A stretch of DNA of 12,531 bases from an uncultured Clostridia bacterium (GTDB lineage: Bacteria; Bacillota; Clostridia; TANB77; CAG-508). Under the pieces are notes generated by a model. It did no database searches. It saw only the letters and a program-made list of their open reading frames with translations, and was not told the origin of the DNA. The position numbers and the translations under genes are program-made. Positions within the stretch are counted from its first letter, which is position 1, and every line of letters starts with the position of its first letter. Below, piece by piece: positions 10,801 to 12,531 of the stretch. The stretch covers positions 1-12,531 of the forward strand of contig CARBKU010000022.1 in assembly GCA_948946035.1 (NCBI GenBank). The letters run 5' to 3'.

Positions 10801-11365
10801 AAACACATACAGAAATCGTATTATCTACTTTTACTTCTGCTCCTGTGTTTAAAATAACTTTATTTATGTGGTATTCTTGTTTTCCTGCTTGATTTCCTAC
10901 ATTTACTTTTATTTTGTAAGCTCCTGATTCGTTTTCCACATTTTGTTCTTGGTTGTTGATCACTATTTTTTCGATGCTTACATCTTGATAATTTATAACA
11001 GCCCCAAATGTTATCTCAATTGTTTCACCTTTTTTTGGATAGTAATTTGGTGTATCCATATTGATTAATTCCACTGTATAATCTCTTTTGTTTTCTATCT
11101 TTTTAATTAAAAGTGAAAGGTCTGTTACCGTGATTTCTCCATCACCATTCATATCTGCATTTGTATGTTTTTCTTCTGGCAATGCTTGTAGGTGAATTAG
11201 GTGTTTTTCTAATAGATTAACGTCACTATAATCTATAATGCCATCGTCATTTAATTCTCCCTTAGAAGAAATTACATTAGCAGCATAAATAACACCTAAA
11301 GATAATATTAGGAATAGTGCTAAGCATATACTAATTTTACTAATTTTCCTCGTTTTTTCTTTCAT
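683..11365 (-). CDS. Giant secreted dockerin-bearing peptidase M26 (IgA1 protease/ZmpB/ZmpC-type zinc metalloprotease) with GLUG modules
   Basis: The 3560-residue (roughly 390 kDa) protein is predicted to be secreted and to cleave large host or mucosal proteins. Order: signal peptide 1-30 (KEKTRKISK, then ISICLALFLILSLGVIYA); dockerin about 36-92; four beta repeats of about 210 residues, 96-938; M26 N-terminal region with one GLUG module, 939-1368; peptidase core about 1384-2162; four GLUG modules 2173-3560. The zinc site is HETGH (1858-1862) with a candidate third ligand Glu1890 in GSGTEDYTDG. Core segments such as ILPMLTLPEDSGYMIS, NDWFAENFNGMLVE and YYKRMFEAIDFLDY match streptococcal ZmpC as I recall it. 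No LPXTG or SLH anchor is seen. ATG at 11363-11365 is preferred because GGAGG lies 11 nt upstream; a TTG at 11396-11398 would add 11 residues but has no ribosome site. The gene follows the adaptor by 42 bp and is probably cotranscribed. Family is firm; the substrate is unknown. Confidence 0.93.
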   Translation of the reverse strand: MKEKTRKISKISICLALFLILSLGVIYAANVISSKGELNDDGIIDYSDVNLLEKHLIHLQALPEEKHTNADMNGDGEITVTDLSLLIKKIENKRDYTVELINMDTPNYYPKKGETIEITFGAVINYQDVSIEKIVINNQEQNVENESGAYKIKVNVGNQAGKQEYHINKVILNTGAEVKVDNTISVCVLKAEPYIEENSYKLEETFEGKAYINFNLVDQEQSITSAQFSVYEIANIEPQAEQMQNTLEPQVKETEVIVAQTNITAGENRHEVHVEDGKTYRVIINVAYNAAKDPIEGKEYTGESFVYSKEFTMALDYQFSISNIHTLKDGQESNKFAKKEPITIQFDSTNIAYENTGSSNFEPSTITVNNKQYEVTKQEDRYVATIDGLEQIGENTITIEKVKLKNGKEIVLETGNTVTITIDAQKPVVSNLKTEENVQEKNMKVTFHIEDEAKSIQSAKVVLYDSGENIIASQDITTEEIENGNIEKIFNTQTTDSYIIKVIANYQETEDHIITDSVLFEKEITANRFATIKNAKVEPTTLEKKETVKITYEIETNSESEVAKIRVNNLDCIATKVANGTYEIITEVGEEAKVLALTASKIIFADQTEAIVENTVEVTVLKDLPKIEEIKQEDNLANNQVTVTFTLVDPDNSFITGKVQLVKPAVDGNPEQVIQEPTIERDGEHGRVLFENVEIDKEYTARFIANYNRYPEGDENIEENQVIREAKIMLVGDYNLQVSDLKTANKEKDTKYFEKNEEITLSFNCTNATSFLPEKAIIDGKEYVLTHTEGTNIYTTKLAGLEESGVKEYKLETIILNNKRFLDVEPEQKIKIEVLKEKPTITSFGYKEDDTDKNKVVASFNLNDIETTISNGTIVILDDHKNEIKTQNLVVGNNQITFDKIDSEYYNIKVKANYDLDTNALGAGENEYQEQILLQEEIDFTERKIQLKDIQDVRLYHIYYGFPMEVKNIDSNEIIENPENYVAKVKMKNMPDMHANIKSCRIEQRKVILELDVENTIIYKGDERQAKVEVPFGVMGNTGSYVKNESFEDLLYQMRQYPTGTFNLTKDYDASEYEVDTLTYFGDAMFQGTINGNGHTIYNLQKPIFSEIERATIKNLVIENAYITSKVGSWQKGFIANEIYSKTVVSNVHIKNSTISTYSQFYTFGPIAGRLSGSRVEKCSVTNLSIVAQRGAGSRRVGGIVGEIGYGSTIEDCYATGEIQGSWEVGGIVGGVQDSMYQQNTIKHCIAKVNINGTSGPGNVGGIAGNANGAGRIKLVQNISLAQGSKSYKTHGSAITLDPDTFNYEMTESNLTANAENSNGRIKEFAKSEFSGEFCKEQAGFSDQIWNLDDKNYENIPTLKGYDPNNKQEGATTGNYIPDVERLKKMQDYDPKKEVAYSNLYKLMPFFDAKYLVVDGARISEDDVLNQKQIKTILPYNDKNEFVLTLTEENHQSIDHINVVFTDDTTKQYQVKFKNMNNHVVSYKLEELGIEYNFDKYVIKQDAEIVKKLVDYILTLDYDRDLKPLVAPINLGDRIYKDFFNETIKTEESAKQFVLNFLGNVNGYSLTIDNSILNNYIYDYLTKSTNKLKQFMFAYNYYSRFYGFEVSNMKVSDIVFFKGELYNTGVNTNNLVNLCLASTSLGTHVSYLFYEESLGPCVGFTTVSDFVEHNIKMFANNQDPNDWFAENFNGMLVETSAKGYEDSIDYRAWTQLKKQKKFILPMLTLPEDSGYMISAPTTFLVGSQRLYIREPGNQAQIQNLQNLMKNFANQIGVFYTTAAGFIEPSIFNKVCDVSIDTTVLPVLGEQKKGKSTDPFCKNFNELLNEWFTIRAVAAYSGSQRIYYVVDNTLTSYGRTWSHETGHNQCNFLFFKRNGFRPVGGCNNNDGSGTEDYTDGNTTQGFGDGAVNFNLSYNYDSSQVITTNLTTERINSTEKIESYYKRMFEAIDFLDYAEAKAFLQLTPEEQAKVAVQIYYPNAPGNYANVGWKPITKEEFEEMDLKTVEDIYDNQITIKPGVTKPVTQTGEQGLYGSEHMYIRRWYQPYNEKGRTHSYGFTYTSWQMLGIGGYDGGYITYFSGKSNNDLDAIKKVTKDPDMTWKKFKTMRYELMEDSWNTIPYLNSDELVEKYVDALKLDASNNDRNVSSSTNVRRVNYHYLKRVTDDFRAEVLDGNIQKVHIKTAEEFKQKLTENPRAYYVLDNDIDFSSITEGNAIVDGYFMGKLDGGGHKLTGNTIPIFNNIKFAYISNLQVENSNITSSLTNVGAFAKTLEYSQMENVQGKNITISATNKQVGGLVGSMAYSFVKNVHVTGSNIVGTTRVGGIAGYAGQSQVEESTVNGKARSTGNAAGGLIGEIYSKAIIRNCYTIGEVQGNQDIGGLVGYVNTSYIINSFSHTKATGNAGIASFVGQTTSNSIIKNNITLVNQTVGYKFDGRTATDKFTNFSGNYENKSNVGKSTTTRAGIDFTGKITEIDGTEVKKESFYTNTLTWDNNIWDFSRVASGGLPKLKNDDPNDVGITGERYSITNAEEFESLLKEHREATFVIEQDIDLSTLESTTTIIDGVFMGRIEGNNHTLRGNKVPIFHTARHTYIENLKIEGSNINKNETDVGALTKIADNIELKNVIGKDITVTNRRDDTGGLIGIMTYGDLENVHIIGGNVTGINRVGTLAGYVGYSNIKKSSSNGTATGTGNNVGGFMGEITNGTIVENCYARGTAKGNQNVGGFVGLLSKASTVSNSLSTTKVDGTDSVAGFVGQSITNSIVKNNIALGNQVRQHYKFDGKTVQEQLENYEGNYEYEGNKGIATGAREDIDFTGKISVANRQNITSKDFYTNTLGWNDNIWDLSTIASYKTPTLKNNDPNESVEIGIPVHTIRTEEEFQTLITQYPDENFTLENDIDLSNLESTTTIISGEFIGEIDGKNHSLKGNTVPIFYTIRYAKLTNLKLEGSNINKNETDVGAFAKIADKVEIRNLVAKYITVTNKNNNTGGLIGTMTASDLENVHIIGGNITGAGRVGILVGYVGTSHIKASSSNGIIAATGSACGGLVGEAINNTIIENSYSLGDAKGNQDIGGLVGVLRQSSVINCFSTLKALGNAGVSGFIGKAEMNSIVKNNIALGNQMKQYKFDGRTANDQFEGFEGNYEYEENTGISTLTREGIDFTGKISVATKQNITDRAFYSNTLGFDTEVWDLSYVSQECIPKLKNWDPNEKTLINKIDTYQIHSVDEFISLINAHPDGVFDIQNDIDFSGKTYTIGSSVVSVFYGEIRGNNHTITNLTNATLFGQFNGKVDGLNMENYNFGAKWKNGFIDWSTSNPLRSRVAAFALKASNATLTNMKFTNMVVLGNTTVAVIVAEDENCTYENIDLKQVYLNGRTRGNQTAAMVAIKAGGTIKNCYVQGELYGSGLQNGGVVSLTKGEVTIENVIANMYVSCGSATNATTWGGFVAKVGDGNLTVKNSAMIHKLEQNGNPINKFIATVAEGAVATFQNCYENVQANGIASDTIEGIKTVTDEELLTKDFYTNTVCLDENIWNLDNITEEEITSVDNQLTKFITFGLKVNEMIHEE
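4880..7216 (-). other. Peptidase M26 core with HExxH zinc site
   Basis: Residues about 1384-2162. The HExxH (HETGH) is encoded at 5780-5794, and the candidate third zinc ligand Glu (GSGTEDYTDG) at 5696-5698. Upstream similarity to ZmpC-type enzymes includes SNLYKLMPFFDAKYLV, NDWFAENFNGMLVE and ILPMLTLPEDSGYMIS. Downstream similarity includes YYKRMFEAIDFLDYAEAK, the SWQMLGIGGYDGGYITYFSG segment and WKKFKTMRYELMEDSW. Both His residues and the catalytic Glu are present, so the enzyme should be active. Two Cys residues (1865 and 1881) lie between HExxH and the third ligand, which I do not recall from streptococcal members. Confidence 0.85.
7270..8245 (-). other. GLUG beta-helix module preceding the M26 core
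   Basis: Residues about 1041-1368 form the module that also precedes the catalytic part of streptococcal M26 enzymes. It starts with FEDLLYQMRQYPTGTFNLTK, runs through FQGTINGNGHTIYNLQKPIF, and contains GLUG-type turns such as VGGIVGEIGYGSTIEDCYAT and VGGIVGG. It ends with IWNLDDKNYENIPTLKGYDPN. Residues 939-1040 before it resemble the M26 N-terminal domain (RKIQLKDIQDVRLYHI onward). The repeated six- to eight-strand rungs suggest a right-handed beta-helix. It is the most divergent of the five GLUG modules together with the last one. Confidence 0.8.
8548..11080 (-). repeat. Four tandem beta-rich repeats of about 210 residues (Ig-like pairs)
   Basis: Protein-level repeats begin at about residues 96, 317, 527 and 732, each some 205-220 residues long. 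A unit opens with a segment like YQFSISNIHTLK or YNLQVSDLKTANK, continues with K-x-E-x-ITI-x-F, a VNN- or IDGKEY-like hairpin and a GLEExG turn, and passes through a VLKxxP junction into a second strand-rich half. That half ends at I-x-V-x-ANY. Each unit is therefore likely two Ig-like sandwiches. The sequences have diverged, so this is old duplication. The role is probably a spacer arm between the dockerin and the enzyme, or adhesion. No specific family can be named with confidence. Confidence 0.65.
11090..11260 (-). other. Dockerin domain at the N terminus of the M26 protease
   Basis: Residues 36-92 hold two EF-hand-like calcium loops, each followed by a helix: GELNDDGIIDYSDVNLLEKH and ADMNGDGEITVTDLSLLIKK. 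Loop positions 3, 5, 9 and 12 carry Asn/Asp/Thr ligands as in type I dockerins. The first position of loop one is Glu instead of Asp. The loops are separated by a 13-residue connector (QALPEEKHTN). Dockerins bind cohesin domains, so this should tether the enzyme to a scaffold. It directly follows the signal peptide, whereas dockerins often sit at a C terminus. Confidence 0.88.
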
Positions 11366-11376
11366 GCGTATTTTAT

Positions 11377-11381
11377 CCTCC
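11377..11381 (-). promoter_or_regulatory. Ribosome binding site that decides the protease start
   Basis: The minus strand reads AAATGGAGGATAAAATACGC immediately before ATG at 11363-11365. GGAGG is a full Shine-Dalgarno core with an 11-nt spacer, slightly long but usable. The upstream in-frame TTG (11396-11398) and ATG (11381-11383, overlapping this site) have no such sequence before them. Starting at the ATG at 11365 also gives a standard signal peptide with a compact basic N-region. Confidence 0.7.
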
Positions 11382-11407
11382 ATTTTTCTATTATTCAAAT
11401 TAAAATT

Positions 11408-12337
11408 TTATTCTAGTTTTAATAAATCAATTAGGATTAATTTCATTTGTGCTAAGTCATTAATGGTAACTTCACCATCGTTATCAACATCTGCTGCTTT
11501 CAATTTAATTCCTTCTAATAATTCTTTTTCAATGATATGTAATTTTAATTCTGCCATATCATTAATTGTAATTTCTCCATCACTATCAGTATCTCCGATT
11601 ACAACAAGCGTATATTGAAGTGTTTTTCCTACTTTTATTTGGGTTCCTGTTGTAACAATTCCGTCTTCTGCAAGTGGCATTCCTTCATGGTCTGTAAATA
11701 CAATTTGTGGCTCAGTTGTTACATTTTCTAAGGTTACATTTTCCTTAAATTGTGCTACTGTTGTATTTGGTAAAATTCTTTCTACATATCCTCCTGCTAT
11801 CGTATATTTAGTAGAAGTAATTTTCTCTGGTTTTGGTTCTTCTGGTTTTTCTGTTTGTTCTTCTATAATATTGATAGTTGCTTTTGTTTCTGCAATAGCA
11901 ATATCTCTTTCTCCTTCTGAAGTTACAATATCTTTAATTTTAATTTCTGTTGTTGTTGCCTTTACCACTGGTTTAGTTCTTAATGTAATACTTACAATAT
12001 CTTCTGGTTCTGTACTGCCTACTTTTTTGATGGCAACAAACTCTCCAGTTGCTTGATTATACTGTAATTTCTCCCAATCATTTAAACATTGGAAATCTTC
12101 TTGTTTTACTTCTTCAAATATTTCCTTATTGTATTCTAAAGTTGCTTGGTAAGCATTTAGCCCTTCTTGAATTTGTTGATATTCATCAAATCTTAATGTA
12201 ATGGTTACCTCTTGTCCTTCTTCTAATTCATTTACTGAACTACTTGTTTTGGCTATTAAATTTGTTGTGGCTAATAAGTTGCCTGCTAGCAAAATTAAAG
12301 TCATTAATATGGTAATAATAACTACTTTCCTTTTCAT
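11408..12337 (-). CDS. Secreted cohesin-like/dockerin adaptor protein
   Basis: This 309-residue protein probably bridges two partners in an extracellular cohesin-dockerin complex. Residues 1-30 are a signal peptide (MKRK, then VVIITILMTLILLAGNLLA). Residues about 31-158 are a cohesin-like beta sandwich: EEGQEVTITLRF, GLNAYQATLEYNKEIFE, an ATGEFVAIKK strand and an SITLRT strand fit that fold. A Pro/Glu linker (EEQTEKPEEPKPEK) follows. Residues 176-247 form a small beta domain (YTIAGGYVERILPNTTVAQF to YTLVVIGD) often seen before clostridial dockerins. Residues 248-306 are a dockerin with two loops, DTDSDGEITIND and DVDNDGEVTIND. No wall anchor is present. It has its own promoter and is the first gene of the pair. 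The start ATG has a weak AAAGGGA ribosome site. The dockerin is certain; the cohesin call is moderate, since the fold is shared with other carrier and binding modules. Confidence 0.88.
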   Translation of the reverse strand: MKRKVVIITILMTLILLAGNLLATTNLIAKTSSSVNELEEGQEVTITLRFDEYQQIQEGLNAYQATLEYNKEIFEEVKQEDFQCLNDWEKLQYNQATGEFVAIKKVGSTEPEDIVSITLRTKPVVKATTTEIKIKDIVTSEGERDIAIAETKATINIIEEQTEKPEEPKPEKITSTKYTIAGGYVERILPNTTVAQFKENVTLENVTTEPQIVFTDHEGMPLAEDGIVTTGTQIKVGKTLQYTLVVIGDTDSDGEITINDMAELKLHIIEKELLEGIKLKAADVDNDGEVTINDLAQMKLILIDLLKLE

Positions 12338-12380
12338 TTTAATCTCATTCCCTTTCTTTAAAAATATTATGCTCTTCTAA

Positions 12381-12409
12381 ATTATACTTTTTTTATTTCG
12401 CTTTATCAA
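12381..12409 (-). promoter_or_regulatory. SigA-type promoter of the adaptor-protease operon
   Basis: On the minus strand TTGATA (12404-12409) and TATAAT (12381-12386) are separated by exactly 17 bp with an A-rich spacer, one base away from the sigma-70 consensus. Transcription should start near 12374, giving a leader of about 37 nt before the ATG at 12337. No terminator separates the adaptor from the protease, so this promoter probably drives both genes. Confidence 0.82.
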
Positions 12410-12531
12410 GTGGGAGTAAGCTTTTAGATTATTCTACTCTTCCTTTTTTCTTACGCCTTCTTATTTTTAGTTCTTTTTTAATTTTTCTTTACAAAAGTAT
12501 TAATTTTATTTTACAAAAACATACACTAATT
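12410..12531. other. Non-coding region upstream of the operon promoter
   Basis: All frames are broken by stops and no RNA gene is recognised. The minus strand is purine-rich. The only visible structure is a direct repeat of tttacaaaa at 12488-12496 and 12511-12519. Nothing shows which gene lies further upstream. Confidence 0.6.

Noticed and set aside
11366..11407. Separate promoter or terminator between the adaptor and protease genes
   Set aside because: The 42-bp gap has only the GGAGG ribosome site. No hairpin or paired -35/-10 boxes are seen, so cotranscription is the simpler reading.

Overview
The window is AT-rich (about 30% GC by eye) with Firmicute-style signals: Gram-positive signal peptides, a consensus SigA-like promoter, a GGAGG ribosome binding site, type I dockerins and a clostridial-type IS1182-family transposase. 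It most likely comes from an anaerobic, perhaps gut-associated, Clostridia-type bacterium. The species cannot be read from the sequence. Every supported gene lies on the minus strand, so the biological order runs from high to low coordinates.

Layout, in transcription order. (1) 12338-12531 is a leader region with a clear promoter (TTGATA, 17-bp spacer, TATAAT at 12381-12409) and no gene. (2) 11408-12337 encodes a 309-residue secreted adaptor: signal peptide, cohesin-like beta domain, Pro/Glu linker, small beta domain and C-terminal dockerin. (3) After a 42-bp gap, 683-11365 encodes a giant secreted protein of 3560 residues. It has a signal peptide, an N-terminal dockerin, four beta-rich repeats of about 210 residues, a GLUG beta-helix module, a peptidase M26 (IgA1 protease/ZmpB/ZmpC-type) zinc metalloprotease core with an HExxH motif, and then four further GLUG modules of about 347 residues each. 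(4) 1-651 is the end of an IS1182-family insertion sequence. Its transposase is cut by the window edge and carries an in-frame ochre stop at codon 16. The IS terminus lies about 30 bp past the protease stop codon, and a perfect 14-bp hairpin just inside the IS probably ends the protease transcript.

The two complete genes look like one operon and one extracellular system. The adaptor could hold a dockerin-bearing partner through its cohesin-like domain while docking through its own dockerin to a scaffold encoded elsewhere. The protease carries a dockerin where characterised streptococcal M26 enzymes carry a wall-anchoring region. The most notable reading is therefore a cellulosome-like (cohesin-dockerin) assembly that displays a very large protease aimed at host or mucosal proteins. 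The domain calls rest on visible motifs. The interaction, the substrate and the identity of any scaffold are inference.
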